From contig NZ_SMRP01000008.1 of the NCBI RefSeq assembly GCF_004353915.1, positions 175,324 through 239,323 on the forward strand: DNA of 64,000 nt, in the 5' to 3' direction. A model generated the notes under the pieces. That model saw only the letters and a program-made list of their open reading frames with translations, did no database searches and was not told where the DNA came from. The translations under genes and the position numbers were made by a program. This document shows positions 26,649 to 34,665 of this stretch, piece by piece (the stretch's first letter is position 1; the number at the start of each line of letters is the position of its first letter). Source of the DNA: Paraburkholderia silviterrae (GTDB lineage: Bacteria; Pseudomonadota; Gammaproteobacteria; Burkholderiales; Burkholderiaceae).

Positions 26649-26662
26649 TCGAATTTATTCGA
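26649..26662. promoter_or_regulatory. Palindrome upstream of the DUF1090 gene
   Basis: TCGAAT-TT-ATTCGA is a perfect 6-2-6 dyad about 84 bp before the DUF1090 start and 53 bp after the kinase stop. It may be an operator for the downstream genes; no regulator is assigned. Confidence 0.35.
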
Positions 26663-26714
26663 GAGTTGTCGTGCGAGTTGCCGCGCTTGCCCGCCCCATG
26701 CGGCGCGGCTTGCG

Positions 26715-29700
26715 TTAGCGAGCGGCATGCGGGCGCAAGAGTGCGGTGACGCGCGCGCCTTGCGCCCGAAGTTTTTCCGGGCCGGTATGGCCAGATCTTC
26801 TCGCGAGCATTTCGAGTACCAGGCATGCCTGATCGATATCGGCGTCGGCGAGCGTGCAGGCGAGTACGCCGCGCAGGCGGTGTGCGAGATCGGCGACTTC
26901 GAGCCATGCGTGCGCGGCGAGGGCGCGCTCCAGCGCCGCGCAGTCGTCTCGCAGGCTGTTCGCCAGCTCCGTTTCGATTCGCGGCGATGCGGGTGCGTCG
27001 GGCCAGGCCGCCTGCGCTGGCCGGTCGGTCTGGGTCGCGAACCAGCGCGCGAGGACACGGCCGATCTGCGTAACGTCGAGCGGTTTGACGAGCACCTCGT
27101 CCATGCCCACCTGCAGGCAGGCAGCGCGCGCCTCGGGCAGCGCATTTGCGGTGTAGCCGACGATCGGGCAGCGGGTGCTCGAGCGCGCGGCTTCGTCGGC
27201 CCGGATGTGGCGTGCAAGCTCGATGCCGGAAACGACGGGCATGTTGCAGTCGGTGAGCACCAGGTCGACGCCGGCCTGCTGCAGGTGCAGGGCTTCTTGC
27301 GCGCCGGACGCCTCGATGGGCGTGTAGCCGAGCCAGGCAAGCTGGTCGGCGAGGATGCGCCGGTTGACGGGATGGTCGTCCACGATGAGGATGCGGTGCG
27401 ATGCTGCGGCAAAGAGCAGTGGCGTTTGCTCTGCTGCGTCGCCCGACACGCTGCGGCAAGGCACCTCGAAGCTCACGCAAGTGCCGTCGCCCGGATTGCT
27501 CGCGAGTTCGATGCGCCCGCCCATCAGCGTAATGAGCCGTTTGACGATGCCAAGCCCGAGTCCTGTGCCCATATGGGCGGCCGGCGACGACGCCTGCCTG
27601 AACGGCTCGAAGAGCGTCGGCAGGTCGGCGGCGGGAATGCCGCTACCGGTGTCGCGCACGACGATGCGTAAAAGCGGCGAGGCTTCCCGGCTCTCATCTT
27701 CGGCCACTGGCCCGGCCGCGACGAGGCTTGCCTGGAGCTCGATTTCGCCGTGCGCGGTGAACTTGAGTGCGTTCGAGAGCAGATTGGAGATCGCCTGGCG
27801 CAGTCTTACCGGATCGAACGCGGCCCATTCGGGCACGTCGGCCGCCACGCCGTGCGAGAGGCGCAGTCCCTTGAGCTCGGCAGCGTAGCGAAACAGCGTC
27901 ACCGTGTCGGCCAGCAGTGCGCGCAGTTGCACGGCGCACGGCGAGAGCGTCAGCTCGCCGGCCTCCGCCTTGCGCAGGTCGAGCAGGTCGCCGACCAGAT
28001 CGAGCAAGCCGCGCGCCGATGACTCGGCGAGCGCGAGCGCCTGCTCGTCGGCCACGCCCGCCTGGGCACGCCGATGCGCAAGCTCTAGCAGGCCGATCAC
28101 CGCGCTCATCGGCGTACGGATCTCGTGGCTCATGACCGCGAGAAAGTCGCTCTTGGCCGTGTTCGCGCGTTCTGCCTCGTCGCGCGCTGCGCGCAACTCG
28201 CGTTCGAGCTGCTTGCGGCGGCGGATCTGATAGCGCAGCAGGCTGTTCCACGCGAGCGCAAGCCCAAGTGCGCCTAGCGCCCACGGCAGCCAGTGGAACA
28301 CCTGGCGGCGCAGGTTCTCCCACGTACTGCTTGGATAGTTGATGTTGACGAGCCATTTCGAGGCGATGCTGGCGCGCTCGGCGGGCGTGATGCCAGCCAG
28401 CGTTTTGTTCAGGATGCCGAGCAGTTCCGGCGAATGGGCTTCTACGCCGAAGCGTGCCTGATCCGGGCCGCCGAATGCGGTCGCGGCAATCCGCAGCTGA
28501 TTGGGAAAATACCGCTCGACCGTGTAGCTGGCGTTCGCCATGCTGAGCAGCGCCGCATCGGCGTGGCCTTGCGCAACCTGAACCAGCGCGTCGTTGGGCG
28601 TGGACGCGAACACGAGCGCGATGTCGGGGTGGAGCGCGCGCAGCGTGCCGGCCAGCCCGTGACCGCGTGTCAGCGCGAGGCGCTTGCCGCGCAGGGCCTC
28701 GAGCCCATCGAGTCCGTCGAACACCGCGAGCGGCGTCGTGCCCGCGCTCGCCGTGCCGCGCCGCTCGACGAGCGCCCAGATCATGGGGGCAATGTCCTCG
28801 CTGAAATCCAGAAAGCCGCGCCGCTCGGGGGTGGGCATCAAGGTCGTCACGAGTTGCGTGCGTTGGGCGCGCAGATCGTCCTCGAGCCCGGCGGTCGACG
28901 CGCGCGCGGACACTTCGAAGCGCAGCCCGGTGCGCCGGCTGATCAGCTTGAGCAGGTCGGCGTACATGCCGGTGAACTCGCCCGCGGAGTCGATGAAGGT
29001 ATAGGGAGCTTCGGTCGTGTTGACGCCCACCCGCACCACGGGATGCGCCTCGAGCCAACGTTGTTCGGCGGCGCTCAGCTGTGGCCGGCCAACGATGTCG
29101 GGCACCGCGCCCGCCGTCCAGCGGCGCAGGATGCTGCGGCGCATCCATGCCGGAACCGCGTCGATGCCGGCGCCGACGACGCGCCGCAGAGCGGGCCGGT
29201 CCGCTGCGATGGCGAGGGCGAGCGTGGTTTCCTCGCTTTCGACACGCACGACGCGCAGGTTCAGGAAGATGCCCTGTTCGACGTAATAGGTGGCGCTGAT
29301 CAGGTCGCCCACATAGAAGTCGGCCTGGCCGAGCGACACGGCTTCGAGCGCGTCAAAGAGCGTTGCCTTGCCGGTTGCCTCTAGCCGCTGCTTTTGCAGG
29401 GCGGCGAGAGGTTCTGGCTCGTTGTCTTTGACGACACCGCGCCCGTCCCATGCGCCGTTGCTTGCGAGCATGGGGCCCGCGCGGCGCACGGTGGCGAGCG
29501 GCATGTGCAGGCAGGGCACGGCGTAGGGCGCGTCGGGTTGCACGAAAGGTGCCGAGCCGATCTCGCCCAGCACGTCGATTTCATGCGCGCGCAGTGCGGC
29601 GAGCGCGGCGCTGCGATTGGCGAACCAGCGCACCCGCACGGGCCGTTGCAGCGCGTTGCCGAGCAGCGCCAGATAGTCGACCGTGATGCCTTTGACGGTG

Positions 29701-30002
29701 TCGTTGTCCGAGCGAAACTGGAACGGCGCGTAATCGCCGCCGTACAGGCCCGCGACGAGCGTGCCGTGGCGGGCCAGCCAACCGGTTTCTTGCGCGGACA
29801 AATCGACAGGGAAGCGAGCGCGCGTGAGCGGACTCGCGAGAGCAAGCTCGGCAACCGGAGCGGGCTGCGCCGCGAATGCCGTGCCCGCCCAGCTCATGGC
29901 GCACAGGCTCAGCACGATCCACAGCCGGAGCAACGGGGCTAGGAGGGCACGCCACCGCGGCGTGGCGCACACGCTATCGGACGATCCCGACGTCGTAGGC
30001 AT
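26715..30002 (-). CDS. BvgS/EvgS-like hybrid sensor histidine kinase
   Basis: Unorthodox phosphorelay sensor of 1095 residues. Order of parts: signal peptide (to about 44); two periplasmic SBP_bac_3/Venus-flytrap domains (about 75-300 and 320-555); transmembrane helix (about 570-590); HisKA with SHEIRTPM, phospho-accepting H626; HATPase with NLLSNALKFTAHGE, DTGSGIP and GTGLGLGIVK; receiver with phospho-accepting D918 (LVLTDCNMPV); Hpt with H1041 (LAHRLRG). Only about 20 residues separate the membrane helix from HisKA, so the PAS domain usual in BvgS is missing. It overlaps the upstream response regulator by 29 bp and is probably translated with it. The two flytraps suggest sensing of a small solute or of periplasmic pH; the signal is unknown. 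Confidence 0.93.
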   Translation of the reverse strand: MPTTSGSSDSVCATPRWRALLAPLLRLWIVLSLCAMSWAGTAFAAQPAPVAELALASPLTRARFPVDLSAQETGWLARHGTLVAGLYGGDYAPFQFRSDNDTVKGITVDYLALLGNALQRPVRVRWFANRSAALAALRAHEIDVLGEIGSAPFVQPDAPYAVPCLHMPLATVRRAGPMLASNGAWDGRGVVKDNEPEPLAALQKQRLEATGKATLFDALEAVSLGQADFYVGDLISATYYVEQGIFLNLRVVRVESEETTLALAIAADRPALRRVVGAGIDAVPAWMRRSILRRWTAGAVPDIVGRPQLSAAEQRWLEAHPVVRVGVNTTEAPYTFIDSAGEFTGMYADLLKLISRRTGLRFEVSARASTAGLEDDLRAQRTQLVTTLMPTPERRGFLDFSEDIAPMIWALVERRGTASAGTTPLAVFDGLDGLEALRGKRLALTRGHGLAGTLRALHPDIALVFASTPNDALVQVAQGHADAALLSMANASYTVERYFPNQLRIAATAFGGPDQARFGVEAHSPELLGILNKTLAGITPAERASIASKWLVNINYPSSTWENLRRQVFHWLPWALGALGLALAWNSLLRYQIRRRKQLERELRAARDEAERANTAKSDFLAVMSHEIRTPMSAVIGLLELAHRRAQAGVADEQALALAESSARGLLDLVGDLLDLRKAEAGELTLSPCAVQLRALLADTVTLFRYAAELKGLRLSHGVAADVPEWAAFDPVRLRQAISNLLSNALKFTAHGEIELQASLVAAGPVAEDESREASPLLRIVVRDTGSGIPAADLPTLFEPFRQASSPAAHMGTGLGLGIVKRLITLMGGRIELASNPGDGTCVSFEVPCRSVSGDAAEQTPLLFAAASHRILIVDDHPVNRRILADQLAWLGYTPIEASGAQEALHLQQAGVDLVLTDCNMPVVSGIELARHIRADEAARSSTRCPIVGYTANALPEARAACLQVGMDEVLVKPLDVTQIGRVLARWFATQTDRPAQAAWPDAPASPRIETELANSLRDDCAALERALAAHAWLEVADLAHRLRGVLACTLADADIDQACLVLEMLARRSGHTGPEKLRAQGARVTALLRPHAAR

Positions 30003-30627
30003 AGCAGATCAGATCGGCGTTATTCGCTATGCCGAGTTTGTGCATGGCGTTCTGCTTGTGCGTGGCGACCGTGCTTTTCGCACGCTGAAGATTGGCGGCG
30101 ATTTCGTCCAGCGTCTGGCCCTGCGCGAACAGGCGCACCACGTCGAGCTCGCGCTGGCTGAGCGCGGCGAGGTCGTTGCACGCGGGCTTGACCGATTTGA
30201 GCGGCTCATAGAGCCAGCCGCGCAGGCTGGGCGAGCGCCAGGGCAGTTTGGCGCCCGCCTCGATGGCGCGCAGCGCCCGCAGCACTTCGTGGCGCTCGTC
30301 GTTCTTGCTGACGATCCCATGTACGCCCAGTTGCGCGAGCTGCCCGCACAGCGCGGGGTTCGACAACATCGTGAAGACCACCAGCCGAAGCGGCGCGAAC
30401 TGCCGCAATACGCGCTCGATCAGGGCAAGCCCGTCGCCGCCTGGCGCGCCCTGCGTCATCGAGTAGTCGGTCACGACGTATTCGCACGGACAGGTGCGCA
30501 AGGCGTCCAGCAGCTGTTCGCCGGTGCGTACCTTGAAGGCGATCTCGAATTCGCCCGTTTCGAGCAGCGCCGCTTCCAGCGCATCCATGATGATGGGGTG
30601 ATCGTCGGCCAAACCGATCCTGCGCAT
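29974..30627 (-). CDS. LuxR/NarL-family response regulator (BvgA/EvgA-like)
   Basis: Cognate regulator of the hybrid kinase. The 217-residue product has a receiver domain (residues 1-120; acidic pair D8/D9, phospho-acceptor D54 in VVTDYSM, conserved K near SKNDERHE) and a C-terminal LuxR helix-turn-helix (about 150-215; LSQRELDVVRLFAQGQTLDEIAANL, RAKSTVATHKQNAMHKL). ATG 30627 is preferred over ATG 30633 because AGGGA lies six bases before it. The 3' end overlaps the kinase gene. It is transcribed away from rplM. Targets are not known; the usher and DUF1090 genes downstream are candidates. Confidence 0.93.
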   Translation of the reverse strand: MRRIGLADDHPIIMDALEAALLETGEFEIAFKVRTGEQLLDALRTCPCEYVVTDYSMTQGAPGGDGLALIERVLRQFAPLRLVVFTMLSNPALCGQLAQLGVHGIVSKNDERHEVLRALRAIEAGAKLPWRSPSLRGWLYEPLKSVKPACNDLAALSQRELDVVRLFAQGQTLDEIAANLQRAKSTVATHKQNAMHKLGIANNADLICYAYDVGIVR

Positions 30628-30633
30628 GATCAT

Positions 30634-30949
30634 TCCCTGAAATGGATCGTAGACGCGTCACTCTACCCAAATCGGGCGCCGCATCTGTCTAAATAGGGGT
30701 GATATGCGTCAAATAGATGGGAGAACGGGGTGGGATGCGCGCAAAAAGCGTACAAATCGCCGCACGATGGCGGCCGGCACTTGCGCGCGGCACCAAAAAC
30801 TTGGCTCGGCCCGATTTTTTCCTTTATAATCGTGGGTTTCCCGCATCCATGCCCGCGGGGGAAGAACAGGGAGAGCCTGCGCCGGCGCCAACGAGCGTCA
30901 CCATACAAGCAGGACAGAATCAGGGCACAGCATTTTTTTTGGATCGATC
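30634..30949. other. Divergent regulatory region between the response regulator and rplM
   Basis: The 316-bp gap carries the rplM promoter (about 30801-30830), a ~113-nt rplM leader and a small upstream reading frame (30849-30953). No convincing promoter toward the response regulator was identified, though a TTGACG occurs on the minus strand near 30706-30711. Confidence 0.5.
30801..30830 (+). promoter_or_regulatory. rplM-rpsI promoter
   Basis: TTGGCT (30801-30806) and consensus TATAAT (30825-30830) are 18 bases apart, predicting a start near 30837 and a ~113-nt leader, fitting a strong ribosomal-protein promoter. Confidence 0.7.
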
Positions 30950-30953
30950 ATGA
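30849..30953 (+). CDS. Possible 34-codon upstream ORF overlapping rplM start
   Basis: An ATG 12 bases after the predicted rplM transcription start opens a frame (MPAGEEQGEPAPAP... ending FFLDRS) whose TGA overlaps the rplM ATG as ATGA. It has no Shine-Dalgarno site, but it could be read from the mRNA 5' end and couple to rplM. Coding status is uncertain. Confidence 0.3.
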   Translation: MPAGEEQGEPAPAPTSVTIQAGQNQGTAFFLDRS

Positions 30954-31378
30954 AGACTTTTTCCGCCAAGGCACATGAAGTGCAGCGCGAATGGTACGTG
31001 ATTGACGCGACGGATAAGGTTCTCGGCCGTGTCGCCAGCGAAGTGGCACGCCGTCTTCGCGGCAAGCACAAGCCTGAGTTCACCCCGCACGTCGACACTG
31101 GTGATTTCATCATCATCATCAACGCCGGCAAGCTGAAGGTCACGGGCAACAAGACCACCGACAAGAAGTACTACCGTCACTCGGGCTACCCGGGCGGTAT
31201 CTACGAAACGACGTTCGGCAAGATGCAAGAACGCTTCCCGGGCCGCGCGCTCGAGAAAGCCGTGAAGGGCATGCTGCCGAAGGGCCCGCTCGGTTACGCG
31301 ATGATCAAGAAGCTCAAGGTCTACGCAGACGCAACGCATCCGCACTCGGCGCAACAGCCGAAGGCGCTCGAGATCTAA
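30950..31378 (+). CDS. rplM: 50S ribosomal protein L13
   Basis: Large-subunit ribosomal protein that binds 23S rRNA early in assembly. The 142-residue product is of standard length and shows L13 blocks: WYVIDATDKVLGRVASEVA, TPHVDTGDFIIIINAGK, KYYRHSGYPGGI and the C-terminal signature VKGMLPKGPLGYAMIKKLKVY. Start ATG 30950. It is followed 11 bp later by rpsI, the near-universal L13-S9 pair. A promoter with a long leader precedes it. Confidence 0.98.
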   Translation: MKTFSAKAHEVQREWYVIDATDKVLGRVASEVARRLRGKHKPEFTPHVDTGDFIIIINAGKLKVTGNKTTDKKYYRHSGYPGGIYETTFGKMQERFPGRALEKAVKGMLPKGPLGYAMIKKLKVYADATHPHSAQQPKALEI

Positions 31379-31389
31379 GGGGAGCCCAC

Positions 31390-31782
31390 ATGATCGGTAA
31401 CTGGAATTACGGTACGGGCCGCCGCAAGAGCGCAGTCGCTCGTGTCTTCATCAAGTCGGGCAAGGGCGACATCATCGTCAATGGCAAGCCTATCGCTGAC
31501 TACTTCTCGCGCGAAACGTCGCTGATGATCGTGCGTCAACCGCTGGAACTCACGAACCACGGCACGACGTTCGACATCAAGGTGAACGTGACGGGCGGCG
31601 GCGAAACCGGCCAGGCCGGCGCAGTTCGCCACGGCATCACGCGCGCGCTGATGGACTACGACGCGACGCTCAAGCCGGCACTGTCGCAAGCTGGCTTCGT
31701 CACCCGTGACGCACGTGAAGTGGAACGTAAGAAGGTCGGTTTCCACAAGGCACGTCGCCGCAAGCAGTTCTCGAAGCGTTAA
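31390..31782 (+). CDS. rpsI: 30S ribosomal protein S9
   Basis: Small-subunit protein whose C-terminal tail reaches the P-site tRNA. The 130-residue product has typical S9 blocks (YGTGRRKSAVARVFIKSGKGDI, NVTGGGETGQAGAVRHGITRAL) and the conserved basic tail RRRKQFSKR. GGGGAG lies upstream of ATG 31390. It is the second gene of the rplM-rpsI unit and is followed by a terminator about 55 bp downstream. Confidence 0.98.
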   Translation: MIGNWNYGTGRRKSAVARVFIKSGKGDIIVNGKPIADYFSRETSLMIVRQPLELTNHGTTFDIKVNVTGGGETGQAGAVRHGITRALMDYDATLKPALSQAGFVTRDAREVERKKVGFHKARRRKQFSKR

Positions 31783-31834
31783 TACGCTTTGGATTGCACC
31801 CTTTCCTTCGCGGAATCGGGCGCAATGCAACTGC

Positions 31835-31871
31835 AAAAGCCGTCCGCGCTCATTGCGCCGGGCGGCTTTTT
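31835..31871 (+). terminator. Terminator of rplM-rpsI
   Basis: GCCGTCCG pairs with CGGGCGGC (one G-T pair), with an inner CGC-TCATT-GCG stem; an A4 run precedes and TTTTT follows. Confidence 0.85.
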
Positions 31872-31985
31872 CGTTTGGTTTCTGGTTTGTTCGGCAACGA
31901 TGCCCGAAATGTGTAGCACCAGCCGCAAGAAAGTGGCGAGAAACCCTTGATTTTCTGGGCTTAAGCACGATCTGCGGAAGAGCCC

Positions 31986-31991
31986 TACAAT
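31986..31991 (+). promoter_or_regulatory. Possible erpA -10 element
   Basis: TACAAT about 31 bp before the erpA start, downstream of the rpsI terminator. A TTAAGC at 31961-31966 could be the -35 but spacing is long (19). Confidence 0.35.
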
Positions 31992-32021
31992 AGCGGCTAG
32001 AAGCTTTTTTGGAGAGTTCGA

Positions 32022-32387
32022 ATGAGCGCTGTCACTGAGACCCCCGTGACTGAAATGCCCGGTCCCTTCGTCTTTACCGACGCAGCGGCTGACAAGGTCA
32101 AGCAACTGATCGACGAGGAAGGCAATCCGGAGCTGAAGCTGCGTGTGTTCGTGCAGGGCGGCGGCTGTTCGGGCTTCCAGTACGGATTCACGTTCGACGA
32201 GACCGTCAACGAAGACGACACCGTGATGAACAAAAACGGCGTCCAACTGCTGATCGACTCGATGAGCTATCAGTACCTCGTCGGCGCCGAGATCGACTAC
32301 AAGGACGATCTGAATGGCGCGCAGTTCGTCATCAAGAACCCGAATGCCTCGACCACCTGTGGTTGCGGTTCGTCGTTCTCGGTTTGA
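32022..32387 (+). CDS. erpA: Iron-sulfur cluster insertion protein ErpA
   Basis: A-type carrier that delivers [2Fe-2S]/[4Fe-4S] clusters to apo-proteins, including respiratory and isoprenoid-pathway enzymes. The 121-residue product carries the three conserved A-type cysteines: C49 in QGGGCSGFQYGF and C113/C115 in TTCGCGSSFSV. The N-terminal ~12 residues are variable. GGAGAG precedes ATG 32022. The position between rpsI and anmK is common in Burkholderiaceae. Single-gene transcript ended by a bidirectional terminator. Confidence 0.96.
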   Translation: MSAVTETPVTEMPGPFVFTDAAADKVKQLIDEEGNPELKLRVFVQGGGCSGFQYGFTFDETVNEDDTVMNKNGVQLLIDSMSYQYLVGAEIDYKDDLNGAQFVIKNPNASTTCGCGSSFSV

Positions 32388-32406
32388 GCGGACACGCCAG
32401 GCATTG

Positions 32407-32433
32407 AAAAACGGGGCATCACGCCCCGTTTTT
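32407..32433. terminator. Bidirectional terminator between erpA and anmK
   Basis: ACGGGGC/GCCCCGT stem with loop ATCAC, flanked by A4 and T5 runs that also pair and serve both convergent genes. Confidence 0.88.
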
Positions 32434-32467
32434 CTTTTCCAGGCTCACGTTCTTTATCGCGCGTTTT

Positions 32468-33622
32468 TTATCGCGGATAGATCGCGCCCAGCACGCGCTC
32501 TCCCGCCGCGCCCGTCACGGTCGGCAGATTGCCCGGCTCGCGCGCGACGCAGCGCATCGCAAGCCACGCGAAGGCTAGCGGCTCCACCTGCTGGGGCGGC
32601 ACGCCCAGCGCGTCGGTGGTCGTGACCGGCACGCCCGCCACGCCGCCCGTCTCCAGCGCTTTTTGCAGCGCGCCCATCAACGCACGGTTGCGTGCGCCAC
32701 CGCCACAGACATAAACCGCGCGGCAGTCTCCCGCATGACGCTCGATTTCGCGTGCGACGCTCACCGCGGTGAGCGCGACGAGCGTGGCCTGCACGTCGGC
32801 GGGCGCGAGCGATTCGAAGCCCTTGAGCTTTGCGTCGAGCCACGCGGCGTTGAAGAGATCGCGGCCCGTGCTCTTGGGCGGCTGTTGCTCGAAGAACGGC
32901 TCGTCGAGCAGCAGGTTCAGGAGCGGCTGGTGCAGATTGCCACTCGCCGCGAACTGGCCGTTCTCGTCGTAGGGCTTGCCCAGATGCCGCTCGGCCCACA
33001 GATCGAGCAGCGCGTTGGCCGGGCCGCAGTCGAAGCCGCGCACCGCGCCCGTCGCCGCGAGGATCGTGATGTTGCTGATGCCGCCGAGATTGCAGACGAC
33101 GCGGGTTTCCTCATGCGAGCCGAATAGCGTCGCGTGAAACGCCGGCACGAGCGGCGCGCCCTGGCCGCCCGAGGCGACGTCGCGGCTGCGGAAGTCGGCG
33201 ATCACGTCGATGTGCGCAAGCTCCGCGAGCAGCGCGGGGTTCTGGATCTGCACCGTGAAGCCTTTCTCGGGCCGATGACGGATGGTCTGGCCGTGGGCGC
33301 CGATGGCGCGCACCTCGCTGGCGGAGACATTGCCGGCGCGCAGCAACTCGTGGCAGCAGACCGCATAGCGCGCCGTGAGCGCATTGCCTGCGAGCGACGC
33401 GCGCTCGATCTCGTTTTCGCCGGGCTGCTGGAGCGAAAAGAGCGCCTCGCGCAGGCTCTGCGCGAAGCCCACGAAGGCCTCGGCCAGCACTACGGGCCGC
33501 TTGCCGTGCTCGAAGCGCACAGCGATGCCGTCCACGCCGTCCATGCTGGTGCCTGACATCAGACCGAAATACACACCGTCGGCCGGATGTGCGCTGTCTT
33601 TACGTGCGTCGCGTGGCGCCAC
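32468..33622 (-). CDS. anmK: Anhydro-N-acetylmuramic acid kinase
   Basis: Recycles cell-wall 1,6-anhydro-MurNAc by hydrolysing the anhydro ring and phosphorylating it to MurNAc-6-P with ATP. The 384-residue product contains the ATP-binding MSGTSMDGVD (22-31), GAHGQTIRH, ADFRSRDVASGGQGAPLVP (active-site Asp), VCNLGGISNIT and VCGGGARNRALM. Start is GTG at 33620-33622 with AAAGGAG at good spacing (minus strand). Length fits the family (about 370-385). Convergent with erpA. Confidence 0.95.
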   Translation of the reverse strand: MAPRDARKDSAHPADGVYFGLMSGTSMDGVDGIAVRFEHGKRPVVLAEAFVGFAQSLREALFSLQQPGENEIERASLAGNALTARYAVCCHELLRAGNVSASEVRAIGAHGQTIRHRPEKGFTVQIQNPALLAELAHIDVIADFRSRDVASGGQGAPLVPAFHATLFGSHEETRVVCNLGGISNITILAATGAVRGFDCGPANALLDLWAERHLGKPYDENGQFAASGNLHQPLLNLLLDEPFFEQQPPKSTGRDLFNAAWLDAKLKGFESLAPADVQATLVALTAVSVAREIERHAGDCRAVYVCGGGARNRALMGALQKALETGGVAGVPVTTTDALGVPPQQVEPLAFAWLAMRCVAREPGNLPTVTGAAGERVLGAIYPR

Positions 33623-33807
33623 GTTTGTGCTCCTTTCGTGAGTGCGAAGAAGGGATTCTGACGGTGATTATCGGGGCAATGGCCATTCAGCGTAAGCCGA
33701 TCGGATGAATTGAGCCGAACGCGCCTGGCATGTGACCCTATGGACCTGTCTGGCTCGTGTGGGCACGGGCGGAACCTCGATTCGATCAAGCTTCGTGCTC
33801 GAGCACG

Positions 33808-33836
33808 TTGATTGTGCCAATCGCGGATTGTATAGT
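33808..33836 (+). promoter_or_regulatory. Promoter of the first higBA pair
   Basis: TTGATT (33808-33813) and TATAGT (33831-33836) are separated by 17 bases. The -10 lies inside an inverted repeat that could be the antitoxin operator. Confidence 0.6.
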
Positions 33837-33854
33837 GAGCCTATACGCTATACA
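33829..33854. promoter_or_regulatory. HigA operator candidate (first pair)
   Basis: TGTATAG (33829-33835) and CTATACA (33848-33854) form a 7-bp dyad with a 12-nt centre that contains another CTATAC half-site (33841-33846). It overlaps the promoter -10, consistent with antitoxin autorepression. Confidence 0.55.
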
Positions 33855-33913
33855 GATCGTCCGGCGCCCACGAACCGAGCTATCCATGTTCGTTTCGCTT
33901 TGTCAGGGGCACC

Positions 33914-34192
33914 ATGATCAAGTCGTGGAAACACAAAGGGCTCAAAGCGTTCTTTTTCGACGGTACGCAAGCGGGCGTGCGGCCCGACCACGCACCTCGG
34001 CTGCGTCGCCAGCTCGCGCGGCTGGACGAGGCCGAGTCCGCGCGGGACATGAACGTGCCGGGATGGCGCTGCCATGCGCTGGCGGGTTCGCTCGAGGGCC
34101 ATCACGCGGTATGCGTGAACGGCAGCTGGCGGTTGACCTTCGCGTTCGAGGGCAGCCATGCGGTGCTCGTCGATTACCGCGATTACCACTGA
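33914..34192 (+). CDS. higB: HigB/RelE-family mRNA interferase toxin
   Basis: Small 92-residue RelE-superfamily toxin that is predicted to cut mRNA on translating ribosomes. Typical HigB blocks are visible: IKSWKHKGLKAFF at the N-terminus, MNVPGWRCHALAG in the middle, and NGSWRLTFAFEGSHAVLVDYRDYH at the C-terminus, where the basic/aromatic residues form the active site. It precedes its antitoxin, the reversed gene order typical of hig modules. A homologous copy with the same length lies at 61445-61723 on the other strand. It is placed between anmK and tyrS. Confidence 0.9.
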   Translation: MIKSWKHKGLKAFFFDGTQAGVRPDHAPRLRRQLARLDEAESARDMNVPGWRCHALAGSLEGHHAVCVNGSWRLTFAFEGSHAVLVDYRDYH

Positions 34193-34204
34193 GGCACATT
34201 GAAG

Positions 34205-34516
34205 ATGAACGAGATCATCCGCATGCATAACCCGCCGCACCCGGGCGAGACGCTTCGCGAGGACATCCTTCCGGCGCTCGGGCTGAGCGTGACCGAGGCC
34301 GCGGCGCAGCTCGGCGTCACGCGTGTGGCGCTCTCGCGCGTGCTCAACGCTCGCGCGGGTATTTCGCAGGAAATGGCGCTGCGGCTCGAAGCGTGGCTCG
34401 GCGAGGAGCACGGCGGCCGCGCCGATCTCTGGCTCGCGCAGCAGGCTGCCTACGACCTTTGGCAGGCGCGCTCGAAGGGCGCGCCGCGCGTCGAGCGAGC
34501 GGTCGCTCGCTCGTGA
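34205..34516 (+). CDS. higA: HigA-family antitoxin
   Basis: 103-residue XRE-type helix-turn-helix antitoxin that neutralises HigB and represses its own operon. It shows the diagnostic HNPPHPGETLREDIL start and the HTH (about residues 27-60: LSVTEAAAQLGVTRVALSRVLNAR). ATG 34205 is preferred over the TTG at 34199. It begins 12 bp after the higB stop. The C-terminal tail is Ala/Arg-rich and longer than in the second copy. Confidence 0.92.
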   Translation: MNEIIRMHNPPHPGETLREDILPALGLSVTEAAAQLGVTRVALSRVLNARAGISQEMALRLEAWLGEEHGGRADLWLAQQAAYDLWQARSKGAPRVERAVARS

Positions 34517-34665
34517 GCGGCGCGGCTGCGTCGTGACCCAGCTCGTGCTTGCCCGCGCCGCCTCATGTGGACCCGCGCCGCACGAGCCGTGTTCACGCGC
34601 AAACTTCGGCCTCGCGAGTCGAATCACGTAAAATCGCGGTCTAGACCCAACGAGACGATCGAAGC

